Source: Chryseobacterium indologenes (GTDB lineage: Bacteria > Bacteroidota > Bacteroidia > Flavobacteriales > Weeksellaceae). From it: 64,000 nucleotides of DNA. The stretch spans positions 3,658,001 to 3,722,000 of the forward strand of contig NZ_CP018786.1 in NCBI RefSeq assembly GCF_002025665.1, read 5' to 3'. The number at the start of each line of letters is the position of its first letter. The stretch's first letter is position 1. The notes under the pieces were generated by a model. It did not search any database. It was not told where the DNA came from and was given only the letters and a program-made list of their open reading frames with translations. The position numbers and the translations under genes were made by a program. Shown here in pieces: positions 17,250 to 25,766 of the stretch.

Positions 17250-17844
17250 AGCAGTAATCGTCAAAAAACTCTACCCTCGCTTTGAACTCGTCTGAAAACT
17301 CATCATCATATACACGACAGCTTATTTTATGAAGGTGCTTCAGTTCAAAAGGCTTTACTTCATAATTCTTTTTTAAAGACCAGTATTTAGAGTGATGGAT
17401 TTTGTACATACTTTCCTTTACACTCCATATAATAGTATAGAAAGTATCAGCTTTATCCTCAGGAATAAATCCACGCTCATTTTCATAGGTGAATTTATCA
17501 ATTACCCTTAAAATTTTAGGATTGAATTTTTCAACATCGATTCCTATTTTATTTTTAGATATAGCAATCGCTGCAAAGGGAAAAGAATGCGTAATGGAAA
17601 TTTTCGCATCATTGGGAGAAAGAAAAGGTTCTCTTTCTTTGTATAAAATTTTAGAATTCGGCTTCAACCCTTTCAGGAGCTTGCGTACCATAAGGACTTC
17701 CAATAATTTTTTAGGATGATAATCTTTTACCTTCTCGGCATTTTCAGGCTCCAGAAGTTGGTTGATATCAAGTTCTTCACTTTCATCGTACTTCCAAACC
17801 AGAATTGTGGCGTTATCATCTGAAAAATCTCTGTAGAGGGGCAT
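17230..17844 (-). CDS. 4'-phosphopantetheinyl transferase superfamily protein
   Basis: 204 aa from the ATG at 17844. A TTG 18 bp upstream is excluded because it lies inside the -7 element (17860-17867). The Sfp-type motifs are visible: ISITHSFPFAAIAIS, KIGIDVEKFNPKI (Mg-binding Asp and Glu) and WSVKESMYKIHH. Such enzymes transfer the phosphopantetheine arm from CoA to carrier proteins. At this length it may serve the fatty-acid acyl carrier protein or a polyketide/flexirubin-type pathway; no carrier protein lies nearby. Convergent with the FUSC gene. Confidence 0.85.
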   Translation of the reverse strand: MPLYRDFSDDNATILVWKYDESEELDINQLLEPENAEKVKDYHPKKLLEVLMVRKLLKGLKPNSKILYKEREPFLSPNDAKISITHSFPFAAIAISKNKIGIDVEKFNPKILRVIDKFTYENERGFIPEDKADTFYTIIWSVKESMYKIHHSKYWSLKKNYEVKPFELKHLHKISCRVYDDEFSDEFKARVEFFDDYCFTIVEE

Positions 17845-17859
17845 TCTTTTTTTATTGGA

Positions 17860-17867
17860 CAAAAATA
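17860..17867 (-). promoter_or_regulatory. -7 element of phosphopantetheinyl transferase gene
   Basis: TATTTTTG on the reverse strand, 15 bp before the ATG at 17844. It decides between the two possible starts. Confidence 0.55.
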
Positions 17868-17880
17868 CTAAAAAAAAGCT

Positions 17881-18100
17881 TGAAGATGGGAGCTAGAGGA
17901 TGGAAGTTACTATTTGTTATAAAAATAACAGATCAATAAAGTTAGAAGAATTCATTGATGAAAAAAAGAATGGAAGATGGATGCGGGAAGGCGGAAGTTA
18001 CTATTCGTTATAAGAATAAATTAAAGATTAAATAAAAAAATGTTCATGAAAAACGGATTCTTTGTTTCCTTAATCTTTACAAGCTTCCAGCATCCAGCTT
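17881..18100. repeat. Intergenic repeat-rich spacer
   Basis: Two 27-bp near-identical direct copies beginning GGAAGTTACTATT (17902-17928 and 17993-18019) differ at two positions. The spacer ends in GCTTCCAGCATCCAGCTT, which is inverted relative to the GGAAG motifs at its left. Similar purine-rich GGAAGTT/AGCTTCC strings occur in other spacers of the window. No gene seen. Confidence 0.6.
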
Positions 18101-18102
18101 AA

Positions 18103-18621
18103 TTATTTAGACTGATGATTCACATCATTTCTATGCTCTATAATTTCCAGATTCGAATCTACAAAATAAGCGCTTCCGAATCCGTTGACATACGACCCTT
18201 TTACAGGCTGAAGAGCAATTAAAATAAAATCTCCCATTTCGGAAATTACATCTACCACTTTGCCGTGATTTTCTTTAAGTTTAGCAACTACAGTATTCCA
18301 TACTTCAGAATCTCTTTCAATCTGAGAAGTAGCTGCTTCAATTGTTAAACGTTCACGGGCATAAATCTGCTTGGTTGCTGATTCATCTTCAATAAACATA
18401 ATGGATGTTTTTCTTCCGTCCGCAAGGTTTTTAGTATGTTTTGCCATGAAAGATACCAGAATATAAAAAGTCTGATCTACCTGTACAAAAGGAGCATAAC
18501 TTGAGTTAGGATTTCCTTCTGCATCCACAGTAGCCAGAATGATGCTCTTAGATGCATTGATTAATTCTTTTACTTTAGGAGTAACTGGTTTGGATTTCTT
18601 TTCTGTATGAGTTTGATTCAT
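18103..18621 (-). CDS. HugZ-like pyridoxamine 5'-phosphate oxidase family protein
   Basis: 172 aa with the split-barrel flavin-reductase fold: VKELINASKSIILATVD, NSSYAPFVQVDQTFYILVS, HTKNLADGRKTSIMFIED, RERLTIEA. The C-terminal part (MGDFILIALQPVKGSYVNG, FGSAYFVD) corresponds to the extended tail of HugZ/HutZ haem-utilisation proteins, which bind and degrade haem. A role in haem iron recovery is therefore likely, but general FMN-binding PNPOx-like activity cannot be excluded. Single-gene unit upstream of ahcY on the opposite strand. Confidence 0.78.
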   Translation of the reverse strand: MNQTHTEKKSKPVTPKVKELINASKSIILATVDAEGNPNSSYAPFVQVDQTFYILVSFMAKHTKNLADGRKTSIMFIEDESATKQIYARERLTIEAATSQIERDSEVWNTVVAKLKENHGKVVDVISEMGDFILIALQPVKGSYVNGFGSAYFVDSNLEIIEHRNDVNHQSK

Positions 18622-18740
18622 AATATATTTATTTATCAGCTAAAATTAACTATTTATATTAAGACTAAATAATATTAACTCATGTTTAATCTCATAAAAC
18701 TGATCTTGGTTTGTCGTTTTTATATCTTAATTATAAATCG

Positions 18741-18748
18741 TAATTTTG
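18741..18748 (+). promoter_or_regulatory. -7 element of ahcY
   Basis: TAATTTTG fits TAnnTTTG, 40 bp upstream of the ATG at 18789. Confidence 0.5.
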
Positions 18749-18788
18749 CCTTTCGTTATCAATTGAATTTAAAAACTATTCATTACAT

Positions 18789-20102
18789 ATGAGTACTACA
18801 ACACAATACGTTCCTTATAAAGTTAAGGATATCTCCCTTGCAGAATGGGGTAGAAAAGAAATTACCCTTGCAGAAGCAGAAATGCCAGGTTTGATGGCTA
18901 TCCGTGAAGAATACGGACCATTTCAGCCACTGAAAGGAGCAAGAATCGCTGGATGTCTTCACATGACAATCCAAACGGCTGTGCTTATCGAGACTCTGGT
19001 AGCTTTAGGAGCTGAAGTTACTTGGTCATCTTGTAATATTTTCTCTACACAGGACCACGCTGCTGCTGCTATTGCTGCTGCTGGAATTCCGGTGTATGCT
19101 TGGAAAGGGTTAAATGAGGAGGAATTTGACTGGTGTATTGAGCAGACTTTATTCTTTGGTGAAGACAGAAAACCATTAAACATGATTTTGGATGATGGTG
19201 GAGATTTAACAAACATGGTTTTTGATAAATACCCTGAATTTACAAAAGATATCAAAGGTCTTTCTGAAGAAACAACTACAGGAGTACACAGACTTTACGA
19301 AAGAATGAAGAACGGAACTTTAGTAATGCCTGCCATCAACGTAAATGATTCAGTAACTAAGTCTAAATTCGACAACAAATACGGATGTAAGGAATCTGCT
19401 GTAGATGCAGTAAGAAGAGCTACAGATGTAATGTTAGCTGGAAAAAGAGTGGTAGTTTGCGGATACGGAGACGTAGGTAAAGGTACTGCAGCTTCATTCA
19501 GAGGAGCAGGTTCTATCGTTACGGTTACAGAAATTGATCCAATCTGTGCACTTCAGGCTGCAATGGACGGTTATGAAGTAAAAAGATTAGACACTGTGGT
19601 AGACAATGCTGATATCATCATCACTACAACAGGTAACTTCAACATCGTTAGAGGAGAACACTTCCTTAAAATGAAAGATAAAGCTATCGTTTGTAACATT
19701 GGTCACTTTGATAATGAAATCGATATGGCTTGGTTAAACAAAAACTACGGTCAGACTAAATCTGAAGTGAAGCCTCAGGTAGATATCTATACAATTGAAG
19801 GAAAAGAAGTAATCATCCTTGCAGAAGGTAGATTGGTAAACTTAGGATGTGCTACAGGTCACCCAAGTTTCGTAATGTCTAACTCTTTCTCTAACCAGAC
19901 ATTGGCTCAGATCGAATTATGGAACAATTCTGCTGCTTATGGAAACGAAGTATACATGCTTCCTAAGCACTTAGATGAGAAAGTAGCTGCTTTACACCTT
20001 AAGAAATTAAGCGTAGAGCTGGAAACTCTTTCTCCTGAGCAGGCTGAATATATCGGAGTAGACGTAAAAGGACCATTCAAGCCTGAGTACTACAGATACT
20101 AA
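18789..20102 (+). CDS. ahcY: Adenosylhomocysteinase
   Basis: 437 aa, the standard length. It reversibly hydrolyses S-adenosylhomocysteine to homocysteine and adenosine in the methyl cycle. Landmarks: [32 protein letters not shown], the NAD-binding loop [23 protein letters not shown], and the C-terminal Lys and Tyr residues ([10 protein letters not shown]) that reach the neighbouring subunit's NAD. Codon usage looks optimised for high expression. Terminator immediately downstream; no SAM/SAH riboswitch seen upstream. Confidence 0.97.
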   Translation: MSTTTQYVPYKVKDISLAEWGRKEITLAEAEMPGLMAIREEYGPFQPLKGARIAGCLHMTIQTAVLIETLVALGAEVTWSSCNIFSTQDHAAAAIAAAGIPVYAWKGLNEEEFDWCIEQTLFFGEDRKPLNMILDDGGDLTNMVFDKYPEFTKDIKGLSEETTTGVHRLYERMKNGTLVMPAINVNDSVTKSKFDNKYGCKESAVDAVRRATDVMLAGKRVVVCGYGDVGKGTAASFRGAGSIVTVTEIDPICALQAAMDGYEVKRLDTVVDNADIIITTTGNFNIVRGEHFLKMKDKAIVCNIGHFDNEIDMAWLNKNYGQTKSEVKPQVDIYTIEGKEVIILAEGRLVNLGCATGHPSFVMSNSFSNQTLAQIELWNNSAAYGNEVYMLPKHLDEKVAALHLKKLSVELETLSPEQAEYIGVDVKGPFKPEYYRY

Positions 20103-20124
20103 GATCTCAACAAAACATGATATG

Positions 20125-20158
20125 ATCCCACTATTTCTAAGATAGTGGGATTTTTTTA
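20125..20158 (+). terminator. Terminator of ahcY
   Basis: ATCCCACTAT-N7-ATAGTGGGAT followed by a T-tract. Confidence 0.92.
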
Positions 20159-20180
20159 TGCTGAGAAATAAAGCATTCCT

Positions 20181-20188
20181 TATTTTTG
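20181..20188 (+). promoter_or_regulatory. -7 element of first YD-like lipoprotein gene
   Basis: TATTTTTG, 17 bp before the ATG at 20206. Confidence 0.55.
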
Positions 20189-20205
20189 TCAACTAAAAAA
20201 ATAAC

Positions 20206-21003
20206 ATGAAAAAATTCTTATTTCTGGGACTCATGAGTTCTGTTGTATTCTTTAACAGCTGCAGCAGTAATGATGATAATGAGGGAAACAATACATCTTC
20301 TAAAGTATTATTGAGCAAAGTCACTATAGTTTATTATGACAATCCGGCTCAGCCACAGACAAGCATACAGACTCTGGAATACAATAATCAGGGTGAGCTT
20401 ATCAAAACATCGACAGCTTTAGGTACTTCTAAGTTTGAATACAGTAACGGAAAACCTGTTAAAACTACTTATTATAAACCAGATGGTACGGTAGATTATT
20501 ATTCAGCTTATACTTATAATGGTGATCTACTTACAACTGTTAGGGCAATCTATACTACTAATCCGGATTATAACAGAACCATTACTTATAATTATAATAC
20601 CAACGGACAGGTAATTTCTTCATCCCTTTGCCAGTCACCAACCTGTTCCAATCCTATTGTAGATACTTTTACTTATGATGGAAACAATATTTCAACAGAA
20701 ATTTCAGAAGGTGGAGGCTCCAGCTACAATACTAAAGTTGTTTACTCTTACGATGATAAACTGAACCCATACGTGAATATTAACAAATACATAAAAATTA
20801 TGATGGGAAGAGCCTATGCGGTAAGTCAAAACAATTATCTGATAGAAAAGATAAGCTACAAAAGTAACGGAACCTGGATACAAAACCAGACCAGAACCTC
20901 TACGATACAATATAACAGCGCCGGTTTACCTACTCAGGTAGTCTCAAAAGAAGCCAACGGAAACCTTTCCGCTCAATATAACTACGAATACATTACTCAA
21001 TAA
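20206..21003 (+). CDS. YD-repeat-like lipoprotein, paralogue 1
   Basis: 265 aa; lipoprotein signal ending FFNSC (Cys19) followed by SSNDDNEGNN, the acidic/Asn stretch common after Cys in flavobacterial surface lipoproteins. The mature part consists of Tyr/Asn-rich strands such as LEYNNQGELIKT, YTYNGDLLTTV and TYNYNTNGQVIS, resembling degenerate RHS/YD repeats. The ending YNYEYITQ is shared with the next gene. It is a tandem paralogue of the 21123-21920 protein, each followed by its own similar terminator. Function unknown; an envelope or cell-surface role is likely. Confidence 0.7.
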   Translation: MKKFLFLGLMSSVVFFNSCSSNDDNEGNNTSSKVLLSKVTIVYYDNPAQPQTSIQTLEYNNQGELIKTSTALGTSKFEYSNGKPVKTTYYKPDGTVDYYSAYTYNGDLLTTVRAIYTTNPDYNRTITYNYNTNGQVISSSLCQSPTCSNPIVDTFTYDGNNISTEISEGGGSSYNTKVVYSYDDKLNPYVNINKYIKIMMGRAYAVSQNNYLIEKISYKSNGTWIQNQTRTSTIQYNSAGLPTQVVSKEANGNLSAQYNYEYITQ

Positions 21004-21010
21004 TACAAAG

Positions 21011-21032
21011 CTCTCCAATTTGGAGAGTTTTT
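21011..21032 (+). terminator. Terminator after YD-like lipoprotein 1
   Basis: CTCTCC-AATTT-GGAGAG then TTTTTTAT. Confidence 0.85.
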
Positions 21033-21122
21033 TATGAACTAAATATTTTTTGTCCCCATTCTTATAGCTATTTTTACCAATGGATATATATTTAGTCCTT
21101 ATTTAATGAAAACTTTTAATAC

Positions 21123-21920
21123 ATGAAAAACCAATTATTTATTGGGTTGATGAGCTCATTTTTATTCCTCAACTGCAGTAGCAATAATGACGAAAATAAT
21201 GAACCCAATCCTTCGGATCCTCAAATATTATTAAGTAAAGTCACTACAGTTTATTATACAAGCCCATCCGGGCCGCAAACCAGCGTTACAAAATTAGATT
21301 ATAACAGTCAGAAACAATTACTTAAAATTACATCAGAAAATACCACCTCCGTTCTGGAATATGACGGTGCCGGAAAACCTTCAAAAATTACTTACCATAA
21401 AGCAGATGGTACCGTAGCTTATTATAAAACCTTTACATATAATGGTGATCAGCTTACGATGATTAAGAAAATAGGTACAGATACTCACGATAACACAACA
21501 ATGACTTATACCAATGGTAAAGTTACTGCCACTTCTACTTGTGAGTCTTCCAATTGTCCAATCCCGTCTACCATATCATATACTTATAGTGGTGATAATG
21601 TTTCGGAAGAAATCTCGGTCGGTGATGGTATTGGCGGTCCGCATACTAATAAAAAAGAATTTTCATATGATAATAAAGTAAATCCCTATTCTTTGATGGG
21701 CAAATATTTTAGAATGATTATGGGAGGAGCAGAGTTTTTAAGTCAAAATAATTATACCACAGTAAAAATAAGTGGCAAAGATGGCACTGGAAACTGGAGC
21801 CAAATTATGAATTTTACCTATCAGATAGAATATAATAGTAATCAATTGCCAACTCAGGTCATGGTAAAAGTGGATAATAATGATTATGCAAAATATACTT
21901 ACGAATACATCACTCAATAA
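21123..21920 (+). CDS. YD-repeat-like lipoprotein, paralogue 2
   Basis: 265 aa, same length and plan as the preceding gene: signal ending FLFLNC (Cys18), SSNNDENNEPN linker, then strands LDYNSQKQLLKI, LEYDGAGKPSKITY, FTYNGDQLTMI and the shared end YTYEYITQ. The two copies are moderately diverged, indicating an old tandem duplication. No enzymatic motif is visible. Separate transcription is likely because a terminator separates it from copy 1. Confidence 0.7.
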   Translation: MKNQLFIGLMSSFLFLNCSSNNDENNEPNPSDPQILLSKVTTVYYTSPSGPQTSVTKLDYNSQKQLLKITSENTTSVLEYDGAGKPSKITYHKADGTVAYYKTFTYNGDQLTMIKKIGTDTHDNTTMTYTNGKVTATSTCESSNCPIPSTISYTYSGDNVSEEISVGDGIGGPHTNKKEFSYDNKVNPYSLMGKYFRMIMGGAEFLSQNNYTTVKISGKDGTGNWSQIMNFTYQIEYNSNQLPTQVMVKVDNNDYAKYTYEYITQ

Positions 21921-21926
21921 AACAAA

Positions 21927-21952
21927 GCTCTCCATTTTGGGGAGTTTTTTTA
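21927..21952 (+). terminator. Terminator after YD-like lipoprotein 2
   Basis: CTCTCC-ATTTT-GGGGAG then TTTTTTT; nearly the same as the terminator after copy 1. Confidence 0.82.
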
Positions 21953-22000
21953 TGAGCTGATTCCCGCTATCCGCTCATACTCCTCACGCCAGCCCAATCA

Positions 22001-22070
22001 TTCAATAGGAACGGGCTTTAGCCCGTTTATATAAAATAAAAATAACATCCATCGGCTTTAGCCGAAACAT
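22001..22070. repeat. GGGCTTTAGCCC-type intergenic repeat, copy 1
   Basis: TTCAATAGGAACGGGC then TTTAGCCCG, followed by a second palindrome TCGGCTTTAGCCGA (22052-22065). Same family as repeats at 34261, 35192 and 40411. Palindromic cores could fold as hairpins. Confidence 0.75.
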
Positions 22071-22177
22071 AAACCTGCTTCATCCTTCTATTCAGTATTT
22101 TTCCCATATTTTCCCTTTGTCAGAGCTCTATTTATAAAAAATGAATATCTTAGCCCTCTTAAATAAAACATTAAACT

Positions 22178-22570
22178 ATGAAAAAACAAAGAGTATCGAA
22201 TGCATTCGTCGCTGCGTCGTGGGTAGCATTGGGAGCGGGAATGATTGGCTTTATTGTTGGTCTTGCAAGAGCAGAAATGCTGCTGAATGAGAAGGGATAT
22301 TATTTCACCATCCTTCTTTATGGTTTATTTGCCGTGGTGTCTTTACAGAAAGCAGTACGTGACAAGTTAGAAAACATTCAGGTAACAGATATTTATTATG
22401 GAATCTGCTGGTTTGCCACATTATCATCTATTGTATTACTGGCCATCGGACTTTGGAATGCCACCATCCTTCCAAGCGAAAAAGGTTTTTATGCCTTTGC
22501 CTTTCTACTGGCCCTCTTTGGAGCCATCGCAGTTCAGAAAAACACCCGTGATAATATGCTTCAGGAATAA
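22178..22570 (+). CDS. YiaA/YiaB family inner membrane protein
   Basis: 130 aa. Two copies of a two-helix unit: SNAFVAASWVALGAGMIGFI ... GYYFTILLYGLFAVVSLQKAVRD, then YYGICWFATLSSIVLLAIGL ... GFYAFAFLLALFGAIAVQKNTRD. The internal duplication and the closing QK(A/N)xRD motif define the YiaA/YiaB two-helix domain. Function of the family is not established. Single gene with a terminator right behind it. Confidence 0.85.
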   Translation: MKKQRVSNAFVAASWVALGAGMIGFIVGLARAEMLLNEKGYYFTILLYGLFAVVSLQKAVRDKLENIQVTDIYYGICWFATLSSIVLLAIGLWNATILPSEKGFYAFAFLLALFGAIAVQKNTRDNMLQE

Positions 22571-22574
22571 AGTA

Positions 22575-22600
22575 AACTCTCCAAAACGGAGAGTTTTTTA
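22575..22600 (+). terminator. Terminator after YiaA-like gene
   Basis: AACTCTCC-AAAAC-GGAGAGTT then TTTTA. Confidence 0.82.
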
Positions 22601-22709
22601 TTTAAATAATTTCATTAAAATTTATAAATTACTACAAACTTTACATTTAAGTTAAAAATATATTAAGTTTTTTGCTATTTTAGTAGTGCTTATTTCACAA
22701 ACTAATGAC

Positions 22710-24032
22710 ATGTACAAAAAACTATTAACTTCTTCTCTATGTATTCTATTATTTCAGCTTTCAAAAGCACAAAACGAATTTATCACCATTTGGAAAACCC
22801 AGAATGCACAACTCATTAAATTTCCCGGGAGAGGAACTAATTTCAAAGTCTACTGGGAGGAAGTAGGATATCCTCAGCATAACGGGACAATCAATAATGT
22901 AACTTCCACTACTGAATTTACCATCAACGTAGGAACACCTTTCAATCCTACTCCATCTCAAACCAGCTACAGAATTAAAATCAGTGACGGCAACGGAAGT
23001 TTTGATCAGGTGAGATTCTTTGACAATACATTAGTTCCAGCTTATAATGCTTCAGACCGTTCAAAAATTACTCAGATTACCCAATGGGGAAATATAAAAT
23101 GGAAGAGCTTTGACAATGCTTTTGTGTACTGTGATAATATGGACGTAACAGCCACGGATGTCCCGGACCTCAGCATGGCCACCAGTATGCGTCAGATGTT
23201 TTATTTATGTACTTCACTCATCGGCAATTCTTCTTTTAATACATGGAACACCTCTACCATTACAGATATGTATTATATGTTTGGTGACGATAATCTCTTT
23301 AACCAGCCTCTGGGAGATTGGGATACTTCGAATGTTACAGATATGTCTTACATGTTTGATTATACAGGATTCAACCAATCTTTGAGTAAATGGAACACTG
23401 CAAAGGTGACCACCATGGAACACATGTTTCATGATTCAGAAAATTTCAACCAGGATATTCAGAACTGGAATACAGGGAGTGTCACCAATATGAACGAAAT
23501 GTTCCGTGACACCGCTTTTAACCAAAATATAGGAAGGTGGAATCTAAGTTCATTAACAGCAGCTACCAATATGTTTCTCAATTCTGCTATGAGCTGCCTG
23601 AATTATGATAAAACACTTTTTGGATGGAGCCAGAGTTCTTCAACACCTAATAATATTGATTTATCAAGTGCTTCTCCATTAATTTACTCTCATGCTGATG
23701 CAGTAACTGCCAGAAATTATTTAATGAATAATAAAGGCTGGACTATATCGGGCGATGTTTACAACGGACTCTGCAACCAGACCCTTTCAACTTCTGAAAA
23801 GGATATAAACAACAAAGCCGCCATTTATCCCAATCCGGCAAAGGATATGATTTATCTGAAAAACATTCCACATCCGGTAAGCTTTATCATCACCGATATA
23901 AGTGGAAGAACTATTATCAAAGAGAACCTGAAAAACGATAAAATTCCTGTTCATGTTTTAAATCCGGGGAATTATATCTTACAGATTATGACAAAGACTA
24001 CGGCTCATTCTTTTCCATTCATCAAGAAATAG
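22710..24032 (+). CDS. BspA-like (DUF285) surface protein with T9SS tail, 1 of 4
   Basis: 440 aa from the ATG at 22710. Signal peptide (LLTSSLCILLFQLSKAQ), a conserved N-terminal domain (NEFITIWKTQNAQ...FPGRGTNFKVYWEEVGYPQ), then ~24-residue DUF285 repeats of the type FNQPLGDWDTSNVTDMSYMF (at least five), known from BspA-like and mycoplasma surface proteins that adopt leucine-rich-like solenoids. The C-terminal ~75 residues are a type A T9SS sorting domain (AAIYPNPAKDMIYLKN ... FIKK). Expected on the cell surface, exported by T9SS and processed by PorU. First of four tandem paralogues with 15-30 bp gaps. Confidence 0.88.
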   Translation: MYKKLLTSSLCILLFQLSKAQNEFITIWKTQNAQLIKFPGRGTNFKVYWEEVGYPQHNGTINNVTSTTEFTINVGTPFNPTPSQTSYRIKISDGNGSFDQVRFFDNTLVPAYNASDRSKITQITQWGNIKWKSFDNAFVYCDNMDVTATDVPDLSMATSMRQMFYLCTSLIGNSSFNTWNTSTITDMYYMFGDDNLFNQPLGDWDTSNVTDMSYMFDYTGFNQSLSKWNTAKVTTMEHMFHDSENFNQDIQNWNTGSVTNMNEMFRDTAFNQNIGRWNLSSLTAATNMFLNSAMSCLNYDKTLFGWSQSSSTPNNIDLSSASPLIYSHADAVTARNYLMNNKGWTISGDVYNGLCNQTLSTSEKDINNKAAIYPNPAKDMIYLKNIPHPVSFIITDISGRTIIKENLKNDKIPVHVLNPGNYILQIMTKTTAHSFPFIKK

Positions 24033-24056
24033 TCATAAAACTAATAACCATAAACT

Positions 24057-25736
24057 ATGAACATGATTTTAAAAAAAATTCCAATACTCATTTTTCTTTT
24101 GCTGATATTCATGGCAAAGGCACAAAATGAATTTATCACGGTATGGAAACCCAGTCTTACCCCACCTTCCTATCCTTATGCAGGAATTCCTGTTAACTCA
24201 AACAATAATCAGATCTGGTTTCCCGGAAGAGGAACGAATTATCAGATCTATTGGGAAGAAATTGGCTACCCTTCACACAATGCCACTTTAACGAATATAA
24301 CTTCTACCTCTCAGCTTCTGATCGATTTCGGAGTTCCACAAAATCCCAATCCAGCAGATGCTACTTACCGGTTGAAAGTAAGCAATGGAAACGGAAATTT
24401 TCACCAGATAAGGTTTGCCGACTGGGACATGTACAATGATAACGGAATTGTAGGTGATGTACATAAAATACAATTAATAGAACAATGGGGAAATATTCAG
24501 TGGTCTTCTATGGAACAAGCATTTCAGGCATGCAAAATTTTAGATTTTACGGCAACAGATATTCCTGATCTGAAGGAGGTAACAGATTTGTCCTATATGT
24601 TTTCAGGATGTTATGGTTTAATAGGAAACCCAACAATCAACAACTGGAATACATCTAACGTAACAACATTGCTTGGAACATTTACAGGATGTTTTGTTTT
24701 TAATCAGCCGGTTGGAAACTGGAATACTTCCAATGTGACTATGATGGGAATCACATTCAATGTAGCTAAACTTTTCAATCAGCCATTAGACAATTGGGAT
24801 ACTTCTAAAGTAACTTCTACTACAGCCATGTTTAATGGAGCTGCTGAGTTCAACCGACCTATTGGAAATTGGGATATGTCTAATAATCTTGATGCAGAAT
24901 TTATGTTTTCCGGGGCTACGAAATTTAATTATCCACTTAAAGACTGGAATACTTCAAAAATCATAGAAATGAATCACATGTTTAATGGAGCAAAGGCCTT
25001 CAATCAGGATTTATCTATTTGGGATACAAGCAGTGTCACCATTATGAGTGGTATGTTTTATAATGCTGAGAGTTTTAACAGCAATATTTCCAATTGGGAT
25101 ACAAGAAAAGTAGAATGGATGCAGGATATGTTCAACGGTGCCAAAAGTTTTAATCAGAATATAGCAAAATGGAATGTAGCTTTAGTAAAAAACATGAATA
25201 ACATGTTCAGTAATGCCATTCTTTTCAACCAAAATTTAGGAAGCTGGAATTTGAGTTCTTTATTGAACGCTTCCAATATGTTTAAAAACTCTGCGCTGAA
25301 CTGTCAGAATTATGATAGTACTCTTTACGGCTGGAGCCAGAATCCTTTAACCGCAGATAATATCAATCTGTCCTCAGTTTCACCACTTACGTATTCCCAT
25401 AGTGCAGCAGTAACGGCCAGAAACTATCTGATTAACAACAAAGGCTGGACAATCAGTGGAGATACATATAACGCAGAATGTCAATCTTTCCTTGGAACTT
25501 CTGATGTAAAAGTAAAAGGCGAACTAAGCATTTACCCGAATCCTGCCAGTCATATTATTTATGTAAAGAATTCCAAAGCTAAAGACTTCAAAATTATTGA
25601 TATGAGCGGCAGAATTGTTTTAAGCGGGAATTTGACAGATGCACAGATCAACATCCAGACTTTAACTTCCGGGAATTATATTCTACAGCTTTATTCAAAA
25701 GAAGATATCCAAAACCTGAAATTCATCAAAAAATAA
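24057..25736 (+). CDS. BspA-like (DUF285) surface protein with T9SS tail, 2 of 4
   Basis: 559 aa, the longest of the four because it carries about nine DUF285 repeats (for example FNQPVGNWNTSNVTMMGITF, FNQDLSIWDTSSVTIMSGMF). Signal peptide ends MAKAQ; the same NEFITVWKPS/FPGRGTNYQIYWEEIGYP domain follows. Type A sorting domain at the end (LSIYPNPASHIIYVKN ... LKFIKK). ATG codons at 24057 and 24063 are both possible. Lies 24 bp after copy 1, so probably the same transcript. Expansion and loss of repeats between copies suggests unequal recombination. Confidence 0.88.
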   Translation: MNMILKKIPILIFLLLIFMAKAQNEFITVWKPSLTPPSYPYAGIPVNSNNNQIWFPGRGTNYQIYWEEIGYPSHNATLTNITSTSQLLIDFGVPQNPNPADATYRLKVSNGNGNFHQIRFADWDMYNDNGIVGDVHKIQLIEQWGNIQWSSMEQAFQACKILDFTATDIPDLKEVTDLSYMFSGCYGLIGNPTINNWNTSNVTTLLGTFTGCFVFNQPVGNWNTSNVTMMGITFNVAKLFNQPLDNWDTSKVTSTTAMFNGAAEFNRPIGNWDMSNNLDAEFMFSGATKFNYPLKDWNTSKIIEMNHMFNGAKAFNQDLSIWDTSSVTIMSGMFYNAESFNSNISNWDTRKVEWMQDMFNGAKSFNQNIAKWNVALVKNMNNMFSNAILFNQNLGSWNLSSLLNASNMFKNSALNCQNYDSTLYGWSQNPLTADNINLSSVSPLTYSHSAAVTARNYLINNKGWTISGDTYNAECQSFLGTSDVKVKGELSIYPNPASHIIYVKNSKAKDFKIIDMSGRIVLSGNLTDAQINIQTLTSGNYILQLYSKEDIQNLKFIKK

Positions 25737-25766
25737 CTATACAACTAATACCTATAAATAATAGAC

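Noticed and set aside
17845..17862. TTG start six codons upstream for the phosphopantetheinyl transferase
   Set aside because: The TTG lies within the predicted -7 element, so it would not be transcribed; the ATG at 17844 fits.
18622..18788. Possible SAM/SAH riboswitch upstream of ahcY
   Set aside because: Only an AT-rich stretch with a -7 element is present; none of the conserved riboswitch stems could be found.
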